Assembly (NCBI GenBank): GCA_937957915.1
Contig: CALGNZ010000073.1
Coordinates: 1 to 53,787, forward strand
DNA: 53,787 bases
Direction: 5' to 3'
DNA from: an uncultured Granulosicoccaceae bacterium
GTDB taxonomy: Bacteria; Pseudomonadota; Gammaproteobacteria; Granulosicoccales; Granulosicoccaceae
Shown: positions 44,410 to 52,806 of the stretch, in pieces
Numbering within the stretch: the first letter of the stretch is position 1
Layout of the letters: the number at the start of each line of letters is the position of its first letter
Program-made: the position numbers and the translations under genes
The notes under the pieces: model-generated
Databases searched by the model: none
What the model was told of the DNA's origin: nothing
What the model saw: the letters and a program-made list of their open reading frames with translations, nothing else

Positions 44410-45129
44410 ATGAAAAGACGAGAGTTCACCAGAATCTGCTCTACCATGGTGGCAGCCGCAGCAGGGGTTGCCCCCGTTGCTTTCGCCAATGACAAACAAT
44501 CTTATAAAAAGGCTCTGCTGTTCAGTGACTCAAACGAACGCCTGACCGCAGCATCACTTGTCGTCGGTGAACCCTACGTTTTTTTCTACCCTTACATTTC
44601 AACACCGTGCTTCTTAATCGATCTCGGGGTCCCCGCCAATCGATCGGAACTGGCCGACAACAGTGGCGAAAGCTACGAGTGGGTCGGCGGTGTCGGACCG
44701 AATAACTCAATCGTTGCCTACTCCGCAATCTGCAGTCACAAGATGAGTCATCCGGCAAAGGAAATTTCATTTATAAACTATCGTCACGATCCAATCAGTT
44801 TTTATAGCCGTGATGGCAAGTCTGAAAAACGCGCACAGCTGATTTCCTGTTGCTCGGAGCGCAGCGTCTATGATCCGATAGATGGCGCCAGAGTGTTAGG
44901 TGGCCCTGCCCCGCAACCACTGGCTGCCATAGCACTTGAATACGACGACACCACCGGTGACTTACACGCAACAGGCAGTTACGGCGGAGATATGTACGAT
45001 CGTTTTTTTGACAAATTCGGATTCAGAGCCGCCATGGAACACAAGGTAAACGATCCGCGACAACTGGTTGCCGATAAAACCGAATTGCAAAAGCTGAGTG
45101 ACTATAGCGGGCAGACAATAAAATGTTAG
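44410..45129 (+). CDS. Tat-exported Rieske-like protein with atypical second cluster box
   Basis: 239 residues. The N-terminus MKRREFTRIC has a twin-arginine pattern followed by a hydrophobic stretch VAAAAGVAPVAFA, so export by Tat is likely. Box 1 is CSHKMSHP (Cys108, His110). Box 2 reads SCCSERSVYDP (Cys147, Cys148) where CPCHGSxFDP is expected, so the second His ligand is not visible. GARVLGGPAPQPLAAI follows, as in true Rieske domains. It lies 61 nt after glcF on the same strand, so it may be part of the glycolate oxidation unit. The alternative is a diverged Rieske family with a different ligand set. Confidence 0.78.
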   Translation: MKRREFTRICSTMVAAAAGVAPVAFANDKQSYKKALLFSDSNERLTAASLVVGEPYVFFYPYISTPCFLIDLGVPANRSELADNSGESYEWVGGVGPNNSIVAYSAICSHKMSHPAKEISFINYRHDPISFYSRDGKSEKRAQLISCCSERSVYDPIDGARVLGGPAPQPLAAIALEYDDTTGDLHATGSYGGDMYDRFFDKFGFRAAMEHKVNDPRQLVADKTELQKLSDYSGQTIKC

Positions 45130-45227
45130 ACGAGCCTTTCAGGCAGAAAATGATTGATTCCTGATATATTAGACTCAGAGCTCCGTCACAGTAGCAGCGC
45201 TTCTGCCTTGCAGACTCCCTGATACCT

Positions 45228-46499
45228 CTATTGCACCGATAACTCCCTAAAGCCTTTCTCCAAAGGCCGCCACGCGAACACTGTTAATAGTGTCGCACCA
45301 AACGCAGCGACAATGAACGGCATCGTCAGTGCAAGATCGCGAGTCATACTTGCTTCCGCCACACTGACTACGACACCCGACAGGAGTAGCCCCACCGGCA
45401 TCATCCCCCACGCCAGGAGTCGGTAGATGCTGTTCACCCTTCCCAGTAGTTCATCGGGGATCGTTCTTTGTCGGTAAGATACCGAAACGGTATTCCAAAT
45501 TATTCCGGTAAATTCAAAAGCAGCTAAGACAAGTGCCAAAACAAACCCGTTAGGTGAAAACGGAATTGCGATGAATGCCAACGCCGAAGCCAGTGTCATC
45601 CACTGGGCTGCAGTGCCCGGCCCCATCCACTTTACGATCCGATCACCGACAAAACCGCCAACGATACCTCCGACTGCCCCGCCGGCAATGACCAGGCCAT
45701 AGCCCCATGCCTCAAGCCCGAGGTTTTCCTGCACATGCAGGACAAGGCCGATAACCACCATTTGATGTAATAGATTCCACACCCCGGTCAGTATGGCAAG
45801 AAGGCGCAGCAGTGGCGTATTGCGCAGGAAGGTGACCCCTTGCTGCAACTCTGCACGCCAGCTACGCGTATTTACCCGATCAGGAGAAAACTGCCCTCTC
45901 ACCCTGATCATCACTAATACCGCCAACACAAACGCCAAAGAATTGAGTGCGAAAGGGAGCCAGATCACCGACGTAATAAGAAAAGCACCAAGCGCTGGTC
46001 CCAGTAGAGCGTTTCCCACCAACTCAACACTCCAAAGCCGTCCGTTTGCTCGTTCTAATTGTTCCTGAGGAACAATCGCCGGCAGCATCGTTTGCGCGGC
46101 GTTGTCCCTGAACACTTCTGCGGTTCCCATCACCAATGCAAGCACCAGCAGTGTGCCAAACAACACTGGCATGGCAGTGCCGTTCTCCAGTGGCGCAGAC
46201 AGCGGCATCGAGGTCCACACAATCAAAGCCGCTGCACCAAACGACACTGCCCTTACTACGTCCATCGCAAGGATTAAACGGCGACGGTCCGTTCTGTCCG
46301 TAATGATTCCGGCCGGTAGCGCAAATATAAACCACGGCAGACGCAGCATCATGGGCATAAGTGCTACAAAAATCGGATCACGGCTCAGCAACGACGCAAG
46401 CCATGCCCACGTAACCAGGGCGATTCCATCAGCGAGATTTGTTATTCCGCTCGCGAGAATAAACTTTGGCAGATAACTGGAGGGGGAATACGCATTCAT
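45228..46499 (-). CDS. MFS transporter, EntS/MFS_3-like
   Basis: 423 residues with about 12 helices. Motifs GIITDRTDRRRLILAMDVVRAVSF (motif A-like), FRDNAAQTMLPAIVPQEQLERANGR and VSYRQRTIPDELLGRVNSIYRLLAWG are characteristic of the MFS_3/enterobactin-exporter-like branch. The substrate is unknown; drug or siderophore export is a family-level guess. It converges with the Rieske gene (98-nt gap). Confidence 0.88.
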   Translation of the reverse strand: MNAYSPSSYLPKFILASGITNLADGIALVTWAWLASLLSRDPIFVALMPMMLRLPWFIFALPAGIITDRTDRRRLILAMDVVRAVSFGAAALIVWTSMPLSAPLENGTAMPVLFGTLLVLALVMGTAEVFRDNAAQTMLPAIVPQEQLERANGRLWSVELVGNALLGPALGAFLITSVIWLPFALNSLAFVLAVLVMIRVRGQFSPDRVNTRSWRAELQQGVTFLRNTPLLRLLAILTGVWNLLHQMVVIGLVLHVQENLGLEAWGYGLVIAGGAVGGIVGGFVGDRIVKWMGPGTAAQWMTLASALAFIAIPFSPNGFVLALVLAAFEFTGIIWNTVSVSYRQRTIPDELLGRVNSIYRLLAWGMMPVGLLLSGVVVSVAEASMTRDLALTMPFIVAAFGATLLTVFAWRPLEKGFRELSVQ

Positions 46500-46925
46500 G
46501 TGATGAGTGAACTATTCAAGGCCATGGGCCACCTGTCGGTGTGCAATATTACCCGGTGTGGCATGTCTACCATTCAGAATTTGACGCATATGAGATATCT
46601 GGAGCTCGATGATACAAGCTCAACAATACTTGAGATCAACGTTTTTTTTCCAGGGCATCATCCGCTACAGTGCCCGGATAGCGCACGGCATTCTCCAGTA
46701 TCGTAACCATCTACATCGAACGACAGCCGAACGGTAGAGCAGTAATCTGCTGTCAGCCTGAGTCGAATCACAGGCAGATCAACAGGAGAAGGCACTGGTG
46801 CCCTGAAGAATCACAAGGCTAAACCGTTAGGATAAAATGGAGTAGAATTTCATTGACTACTTGTACCCGGATCTCTGTTCGCAACGAGAGACAGAATCTA
46901 ATTCGGTAAAAAAAGGGAAGCGGGC
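46500..46925. other. Divergent region between MFS and GFA-family genes
   Basis: 426 bases. The short open frame at 46500-46706 has no recognisable features and is not called. An AT-rich stretch with GATAAAAT near 46831-46838 could be a -10 region for the GFA gene. GGGAAG before 46926 is its ribosome binding site. Confidence 0.4.
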
Positions 46926-47366
46926 ATGTACGAATTTGGCTGTCATTGCAAACAATTAACCTACTGTTATTCCGGTCAGCCTGAATGCTGTTACATCTGC
47001 CACTGTACAGATTGCCAGCGTGCAAGTGGCGCGGCGTTTACCAGTAATATAATTGTTGATACCGCCGACATTAGCCTGGTCAGCGGTTCTGCTGCTGAGC
47101 TCTGCTATTCGCACAATAATGATCAATTACACGTCTGTTGTTGCCAAAGTTGTGGAACAGATTTATATCTATATTTCGAAAGCCGCCCCGCCACCGCAAC
47201 CATTCTTACCGGGACCTTTTTTCAGCAACACTGGTTTAGTCCGATCGCTCATATCTGGACTCAGAGCTCAGTGCCCTGGTTGAAACTCGATGATGGGCTG
47301 CCGTGTTTTGAAAAGCAGCCAGCATGGGAAGACTTAACCGCTTTATGGAAATCTCAAAAAGCTTAA
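46926..47366 (+). CDS. GFA (CENP-V/formaldehyde-activating-like) zinc-binding protein
   Basis: 146 residues of the GFA family. Zinc-site cysteines are visible in GCHCKQLTY (Cys6, Cys8), CYICHCTDCQRASGAAF (Cys25, Cys27, Cys30) and CCCQSCGTDLY. The C-terminal IWTQSSVPWLKLDDGLPCFEKQP is typical. Some relatives were described as glutathione-dependent formaldehyde-activating enzymes, but most members have no proven activity. It is a single gene with a good ribosome binding site (GGGAAG). Confidence 0.9.
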   Translation: MYEFGCHCKQLTYCYSGQPECCYICHCTDCQRASGAAFTSNIIVDTADISLVSGSAAELCYSHNNDQLHVCCCQSCGTDLYLYFESRPATATILTGTFFQQHWFSPIAHIWTQSSVPWLKLDDGLPCFEKQPAWEDLTALWKSQKA

Positions 47367-47407
47367 TCAGTTAACCACAAAGCGCCGCGGCTGGCCTGCA
47401 ATCAGGC

Positions 47408-47446
47408 TTCGGATTCATGCTTCTGATTCATGCTTCTGATTCATGG
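47408..47446. repeat. Three tandem 13-bp repeats at the 3' end of the VOC gene
   Basis: Units at 47408-47420, 47421-47433 and 47434-47446 read TTCGGATTCATGC, TTCTGATTCATGC and TTCTGATTCATGG. The array spans the stop codon of the minus-strand VOC gene. Because 13 is not a multiple of 3, a change in unit number shifts the C-terminal reading frame. Confidence 0.85.
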
Positions 47447-47802
47447 CAGACTGCCTCAATGTTATGTCCGTCCGGATCAATAATAAATGCAGCATAGTAC
47501 TTTCCGCTGTACTGCGGTCGCAGCCCGGGCGGGCCATTGCACTGTCCGCCTGCAGCGATCGCAGCAGTATAGAACGCGTCGACTTGCTCTCTTTTTTCAG
47601 CCGTGAAAGCGATATGCAGATGTGCGGGCTTTTCCTGTGTTTGGTAGAGGCACAAAGATTCTTCGCCGTCGGGGTCATACAACTCAACACCATCGGGTGG
47701 CCAGTCGACTACCGCGGTGACACCCAGTGGTTTTAGCGCCTGTAGGTAAAAGGCTTTACTACGTGCAAAATCAGCCACCCCAAACTTCACATGATCAAAC
47801 AT
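47428..47802 (-). CDS. VOC-superfamily (glyoxalase/bleomycin resistance-like) protein
   Basis: 124 residues with two beta-alpha-beta-beta-beta units. MFDHVKFGVADFARSKAFYLQALKPLG at the start and YYAAFIIDPDGHNIEAVCHE at the end are typical. Metal ligands may be His4, His72 (AHLHIAF) and Glu near the end (NIEAVC), but function is unassigned. AGGAGT lies before the ATG at 47802. The last residues CHESEA are encoded by the 13-bp tandem repeat. The neighbour beyond is the peptide transporter ATPase gene in the same direction, 78 nt upstream of nothing shared, so it is probably separately transcribed. Confidence 0.88.
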   Translation of the reverse strand: MFDHVKFGVADFARSKAFYLQALKPLGVTAVVDWPPDGVELYDPDGEESLCLYQTQEKPAHLHIAFTAEKREQVDAFYTAAIAAGGQCNGPPGLRPQYSGKYYAAFIIDPDGHNIEAVCHESEA

Positions 47803-47879
47803 GGAATCTTAACTCCTGATTGCGGTTGGTTGTGAAACAAGGCCGGCAGTGGTGTCAAAAAGCGGATGAGCCAACGCAG

Positions 47880-49721
47880 CTAATACTCATCACCAGACAC
47901 CAGCACCATGTGTTGCGGGCCCACTTCTTTATAGAGCGACGGCACCGGCTGGTAATTTGTTGGATGCATCGGTGACGGGACAGGCTTGAAGTTAAGGTCG
48001 CTTTCAGATTTGCGCTGCGCCGGATCTGCTACGGGTACCGCCTCCATCAGCGCTTGTGTGTAGGCATGTTGCGGATTTTCGAACACCGCACGTCGGGGAC
48101 CGATCTCGACGATTCTACCGAGGTACATTACCCCAACATGGTGTGACACTCTTTCAACGACCGCCATATCATGAGAAATGAACAGGTACGACAAGCCGAG
48201 CTCGGCCTGTAGTTCCATCATTAAATTCAGTACCTGGGCCTGAACGGATACATCAAGTGCCGAGACGGCTTCATCGGCGACGATTAGTGTTGGACGCAGT
48301 GCCAATGCTCTTGCAATAGCAATGCGTTGTCGTTGCCCACCGGAAAGCTCGTGCGGAAATCGATTCATATAACTGCGTGGCAACTCAACACGATCAAACA
48401 AACCCGCTACCACTTCCATAATATCGTCTGCACTTCGAGAACCGTAGTTAATCAGCGGCTCTGACACCTGATCAGCCAGTTTTATCTGAGGATTTAGTGA
48501 GGCGAACGGATCCTGAAAAATCATTTGCATATCGCGGCGAGTGTCGCGTAGTTCTTTTCCTGACATCGACAGAACATCTTTACCGTCGAGTTCAACAGAA
48601 CCCGACATCGGCTCGACCAGTCTCAGCAGCGATTTGCCGACCGACGATTTGCCACAACCCGATTCACCTACCAGGCTAAGTGTTTGTCCTTTGTTGATCT
48701 GAAATGACACGTCTTCAACTGCATGAACGTTGGCTACAGTACGACGAAGAAAACCTCCCTTAACCGGAAAACGAGTGGTCAGATTCTTCACGGTCAACAG
48801 CGGTTCACTGGTTCCCGCAATCGACTGGATGACCTGGTCCGTATGACCGAACAGTTTCATCGGCTCTGGTAAACTTTTGCCGCGCATGTCGCCAAGCCTG
48901 GGCACAGCTGCTAACAGCGCACGGGTATAGGGGTGTTCAGGGCTGGAAAAAATTTGCTCGACGGTTCCCTCTTCGACCTTGTTACCGCGAAACATCACAA
49001 TGACACGGTCTGCCACTTGAGCGACCACCGCCATATCGTGCGTAATAAACATAACGGCTGTGCCCGTCTCGCGTTTCAGACGGTCCATCAGGGCCAGAAT
49101 CTCAGCCTGGATCGTGACATCGAGTGCGGTTGTTGGCTCGTCAGCAATCAGCAGCCGGGGCCTGCATGCCATGGCCATGGCAATGACGACCCGCTGTCTC
49201 ATTCCGCCTGACAGCTCGTGCGGGTACTGCTGCAAACGACGCTCAGGTTCGGGTATGCGCAGTTCCTTTAACAATTCCAGCGCGTGGGCAATTGCCGCCT
49301 GCTTGCTTAAACCCAGATGCGCTCGCATACCCTCGGTTAATTGCCTGCCTATAGTGAACACCGGGTTGAGCGCGGTCATCGGCTCCTGGAAAATCATGCC
49401 GATTTCGTTACCGCGGATGTCGCGCATCGCAGACTGACTGGCCTGCGCCAGATCGAGCTGATTGCCATCGCGCCGATTAAACAGCATCTGACCCCGTGCA
49501 ATCTCACCACCCCCATATTCGACCAGTCGCATCAGCGACAGCGACGATACGGACTTGCCAGAGCCTGATTCTCCAACGACGCAAACAGTCTCCCCGGCGT
49601 GGATATCGAACGAGACGTCCTCCACCCCGGTGACGACTCCGTCTCTGGTGGCGAAAGTGACTTGCAGTTTTTGTATGCTGGCGATTGCGCCGGAATTATC
49701 GGCGACAGCGGTTAACGGCAT
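47880..49721 (-). CDS. Peptide ABC importer, fused double ATP-binding protein (DppD-DppF type)
   Basis: 613 residues with two complete ABC domains of the oligopeptide/dipeptide family, as in YejF/GsiA-like proteins. Domain 1 has GESGSGKSV, LSGGMRQR and LLIADEPTTALDV. Domain 2 has GESGCGKSS, LSGGQRQR and LIVADEAVSALDV (Ala replaces the usual Pro). Each ends with the Opp-type C-terminal extension, including HPYTRALLAAVP and HAYTQALMEAVP. It powers the permeases encoded divergently at 51769 and 52799. The 194-bp region to the binding protein gene is a shared divergent promoter region. Confidence 0.93.
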   Translation of the reverse strand: MPLTAVADNSGAIASIQKLQVTFATRDGVVTGVEDVSFDIHAGETVCVVGESGSGKSVSSLSLMRLVEYGGGEIARGQMLFNRRDGNQLDLAQASQSAMRDIRGNEIGMIFQEPMTALNPVFTIGRQLTEGMRAHLGLSKQAAIAHALELLKELRIPEPERRLQQYPHELSGGMRQRVVIAMAMACRPRLLIADEPTTALDVTIQAEILALMDRLKRETGTAVMFITHDMAVVAQVADRVIVMFRGNKVEEGTVEQIFSSPEHPYTRALLAAVPRLGDMRGKSLPEPMKLFGHTDQVIQSIAGTSEPLLTVKNLTTRFPVKGGFLRRTVANVHAVEDVSFQINKGQTLSLVGESGCGKSSVGKSLLRLVEPMSGSVELDGKDVLSMSGKELRDTRRDMQMIFQDPFASLNPQIKLADQVSEPLINYGSRSADDIMEVVAGLFDRVELPRSYMNRFPHELSGGQRQRIAIARALALRPTLIVADEAVSALDVSVQAQVLNLMMELQAELGLSYLFISHDMAVVERVSHHVGVMYLGRIVEIGPRRAVFENPQHAYTQALMEAVPVADPAQRKSESDLNFKPVPSPMHPTNYQPVPSLYKEVGPQHMVLVSGDEY

Positions 49722-49915
49722 CTGTGTTACCCATTGTGACTACTGACCAAGGGTATTATGATCGAGCGGTGGTGTGGTGTTTTTTTCGAACCGTCGCACC
49801 TTTGCCCTTACGACTGGGGTGTTCTTGACCGATGGTTACGAGTTTGAATTCCTGTGCTCGCGTCCGCGCCGGTCATTGCCGAACCAGTGACTAATTTGCT
49901 CAACGGGAGACTACG

Positions 49916-51616
49916 ATGCAATTTAAATCCTTGATGTTAACAGCCGCCGCCAGCCTTGTGCTGGCCCCGGCGGCTTTTGCCGAACGTGCTTCCGATGGCG
50001 AAGTGAAGATTATCTACTGGCAGGCCCCGTCGATACTCAATCCGTTCCTGTCGGGTGGTACCAAAGACGTCGAGAGTGCCTCGCTGGTTATCGAACCGCT
50101 TGCGCGCTACAACGAAAATGGTGAGCTGGTGGCGTGGCTGGCGGCGGAGGTCCCGACAGTGGGCAACGGTGGCGTCAGTGAAGATCTGACCAGCATCACC
50201 TGGAAAATAACGCCAGGTCTGAAGTGGTCCGACGGTTCTGCGTTCACATCGGCGGATGTTAAATTTACGCATGAATACTGCACTCACCCGGAGGGCGGCT
50301 GCGCGCAAGTAACAAAGTTTGAAGGGGTCAGCTCTGTTGAGGCGCCTGACGACGTTACCGTTGTCGTTAACTTTGAAAAGCCAACCCCGAATCCCTATGG
50401 CCCCTTTGTGGGTGGCGAAAGCCCGATTATTCAGGCGGCACAATTTGCTGAGTGTCTTGGTGCTGCAGCATCGACCTGTACCGAGGCCAACTTCAATCCG
50501 ATTGGCACCGGCCCGTTCGTGGTAGACGAATTCAAGCCCAACGATGTGATTACCTTTTCTGCCAACCCGAACTATCGTGATCCAGCCAAGCCGGCGTTTG
50601 CCAAAGTCACCTTCAAAGGCGGTGGTTCCGCTGCCGCATCTGGTACTGCCGTGATGGAGACCGGTGAGTTCGACTATGGGTGGAATTTGCAGCTGGCTCC
50701 CGATGTTATTGCAAAAATGGCCGAGGGTGGCAAAGGCGTGCCGGTGGCAGGTTTTGGCCCGCTGGTCGAGCGCCTGATGCTAAATCAAACTAACCCGTCT
50801 CCTGACCTGGCTGACGACGTGCGCTCAACCGCCGCTGAACCACACCCGTTTTTAACTGACCCGGCAGTGTACCAGGCCATGTCAATGGCGATCGACCGCC
50901 CGTTGCTGGTAGAGGTTGGTTATGGAAAAGCTGGCAAGGTGACCTGTAACTGGGTACCGGCACCCGAGGCATTCAATTCAACCAGCATGACCTGTGATAA
51001 ACAAGACATTGCCGGTGCCAATGCATTGCTCGATGAAGCCGGTATTGTAGACACCGACGGCGATGGCATTCGCGAGAAAGACGGCGTACCTCTGTCTATT
51101 TTGTACCAGAGCTCAACCAACGCGGTGCGGCAGGATTTTCAGGCGCTGATCAAAGAATGGTTTAGCGAAATCGGCATCGAATCCGAGTTGCGTAATATTG
51201 ATGCATCGGTTTTCTTTGGTGGTGATGCGGGCTCTCCCGATACGTTCCAGAAGTTCTATGCAGACGTACAAATGTACGCAAACACCTTTAATGGCACTGA
51301 TCCGCAGTCGTATCTGGGCAACGGATTGTGTGACAAAGCGCCGCGGCCGGAAACCCAATGGCAGGGTGAAAACATCTCGCGTTTCTGCATGGAAGAGTAC
51401 GATGCACTGCACGCACAACTGCGAGAGACCGCCGACATGGCTGAGCGCAACCGAATCGGTCGCGAGCTAAACGATATGATTGTGCAAAACGGCGGCATGA
51501 TCCCGCTTGTTCACCGTGGCCGCCTGTCCGCTCACGCCAACAGCCTCGGAGGTGTGTTGCTCAATGTGTGGGACAGTGAGCTATGGAACGTCGCCGATTG
51601 GTATCGGATCAAATAG
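49916..51616 (+). CDS. Peptide/oligopeptide ABC importer, periplasmic binding protein
   Basis: 566 residues of SBP family 5. A Sec signal peptide (MQFKSLMLTAAASLVLAPAA, cleavage near AFA) leads into WQAPSILNPFLSGGTKDVES. ITWKITPGLKWSDGSAFTSADVKFTHEY and FNPIGTGPFVVDEFKPND follow and are family hallmarks. PLVHRGRLSAHANSLGG lies near the end. It binds peptides or related compounds. GGAG lies 7 nt before the ATG. A terminator-like hairpin follows, then the permease genes. Confidence 0.92.
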   Translation: MQFKSLMLTAAASLVLAPAAFAERASDGEVKIIYWQAPSILNPFLSGGTKDVESASLVIEPLARYNENGELVAWLAAEVPTVGNGGVSEDLTSITWKITPGLKWSDGSAFTSADVKFTHEYCTHPEGGCAQVTKFEGVSSVEAPDDVTVVVNFEKPTPNPYGPFVGGESPIIQAAQFAECLGAAASTCTEANFNPIGTGPFVVDEFKPNDVITFSANPNYRDPAKPAFAKVTFKGGGSAAASGTAVMETGEFDYGWNLQLAPDVIAKMAEGGKGVPVAGFGPLVERLMLNQTNPSPDLADDVRSTAAEPHPFLTDPAVYQAMSMAIDRPLLVEVGYGKAGKVTCNWVPAPEAFNSTSMTCDKQDIAGANALLDEAGIVDTDGDGIREKDGVPLSILYQSSTNAVRQDFQALIKEWFSEIGIESELRNIDASVFFGGDAGSPDTFQKFYADVQMYANTFNGTDPQSYLGNGLCDKAPRPETQWQGENISRFCMEEYDALHAQLRETADMAERNRIGRELNDMIVQNGGMIPLVHRGRLSAHANSLGGVLLNVWDSELWNVADWYRIK

Positions 51617-51627
51617 GTAGTCAGTTA

Positions 51628-51655
51628 AGGGGTCAGTATTTGCTGGCCCCTTTTT
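51628..51655 (+). terminator. Terminator or attenuator after the binding protein gene
   Basis: Stem AGGGGTCAG/CTGGCCCCT (9 bp, one G-U) with a 6-nt loop, followed by TTTTTC, 11 nt after the stop. It lies inside the transporter operon, so partial termination that lowers permease expression is likely. Confidence 0.85.
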
Positions 51656-51768
51656 CATTGCGAATCACCTTTTTTGTGAACCCCCTTGTCGTGAAACACC
51701 CCGGACACCGTAGATCGGTCGTCCGCTGTTCATAGCCAGGGCTGGCACTTACCCGATTCAGGCACCGC

Positions 51769-52806
51769 ATGCTCCAATACGCAACGCGACGACTGCTGCT
51801 GTCTATACCGACACTGCTTTTTATCAGCTTCGCCATTTTTATGTTACTGCAACTGGCCCCCGGTGATCCGATGGCTCAGGTGCCGTTGACAGTCCCGCCT
51901 GAAGTTAAGGAAAAAATGCGTGAAGCGCTGGGGCTTGGCGAGCCGGCGCACGTGCAATACTGGAAGTGGCTTGTGCAGGTGGGGTGGACAGAGCCCAAAG
52001 TGTTTATTGACTGGCTTACGCGTGACAGTGCGTTGTTAGGCTGGCTGCCCGACACCAACCTGTATCAGGGGGAACTGCGAGTAATCTCCTGGCAGACGCG
52101 TTCACCGGTGATGGACATTGTGATTCAGCGCATTCCACAAACGCTCTGGGTTGTGGGGGTGGCCTACGTGGTTGCAATCCTGATCGCTTTGCCAATTGGC
52201 GTCTACTCTGCTTACCGGCAGTACTCGGTATTTGATCAGGCAGGTACCTTCGTCACGATGATTGGCTTTTCTATACCACCTTTTTTTACCGGACCGCTGT
52301 TGATCGTAATTTTCTCGGTACAACTGGGCTGGTTACCTTCCATCTACGACACCACACACGTGGTGCGTGACTGGGAGAGTTTTAAAGTGCAACTGCAGCA
52401 AATGATTATGCCGGTGATGGTGCTGGCGTTGCAGATAACCGCTCAACTGAGTCGCTATATGCGTGCCTCAACACTCGATAATCTTAATCAGGACTATGTG
52501 CGCACCGCACGCGCAAAGGGATTAACCGAAGCGATCGTTGTAATGTCTCATGTGGTGCGTAACTCGATGATTCCGGTTGTAACGGTTATAGCGCTTGGCG
52601 TACCAGCAATCTTTGGCGGCGCCATCATTACTGAAAACGTCTTTAAAGTGAACGGCATCGGGCAACTGTTGTTAACCGCATTGTTTGCCAACGACTTGCC
52701 GATGGTCATGACACTCACTTTCATCTTTGCGGTACTAATTGTGTTGTTTAATCTGATCGCCGATGTGTTGTACGGCATTCTCGATCCGAGAATCCGTTAT
52801 GACTGA
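51769..52806 (+). CDS. Peptide ABC importer, permease 1 (DppB/OppB type)
   Basis: 345-residue inner-membrane permease. It begins MLQYATRRLLLSIPTLLFIS and LLQLAPGDPMAQ, the DppB N-terminal signature. RASTLDNLNQDYVRTARAKG is the ATPase-contact segment. GALVTENVF is replaced by GAIITENVFKVNGIGQLLL. A periplasmic insertion at about 60-100 is longer than in DppB of E. coli. It overlaps the next permease gene by 8 nt. Confidence 0.92.
   Translation: MLQYATRRLLLSIPTLLFISFAIFMLLQLAPGDPMAQVPLTVPPEVKEKMREALGLGEPAHVQYWKWLVQVGWTEPKVFIDWLTRDSALLGWLPDTNLYQGELRVISWQTRSPVMDIVIQRIPQTLWVVGVAYVVAILIALPIGVYSAYRQYSVFDQAGTFVTMIGFSIPPFFTGPLLIVIFSVQLGWLPSIYDTTHVVRDWESFKVQLQQMIMPVMVLALQITAQLSRYMRASTLDNLNQDYVRTARAKGLTEAIVVMSHVVRNSMIPVVTVIALGVPAIFGGAIITENVFKVNGIGQLLLTALFANDLPMVMTLTFIFAVLIVLFNLIADVLYGILDPRIRYD

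Noticed and set aside
46500..46706. 68-codon open frame next to the MFS gene
   Set aside because: It begins inside the promoter region and shows no domain, no signal sequence and no conserved pattern.
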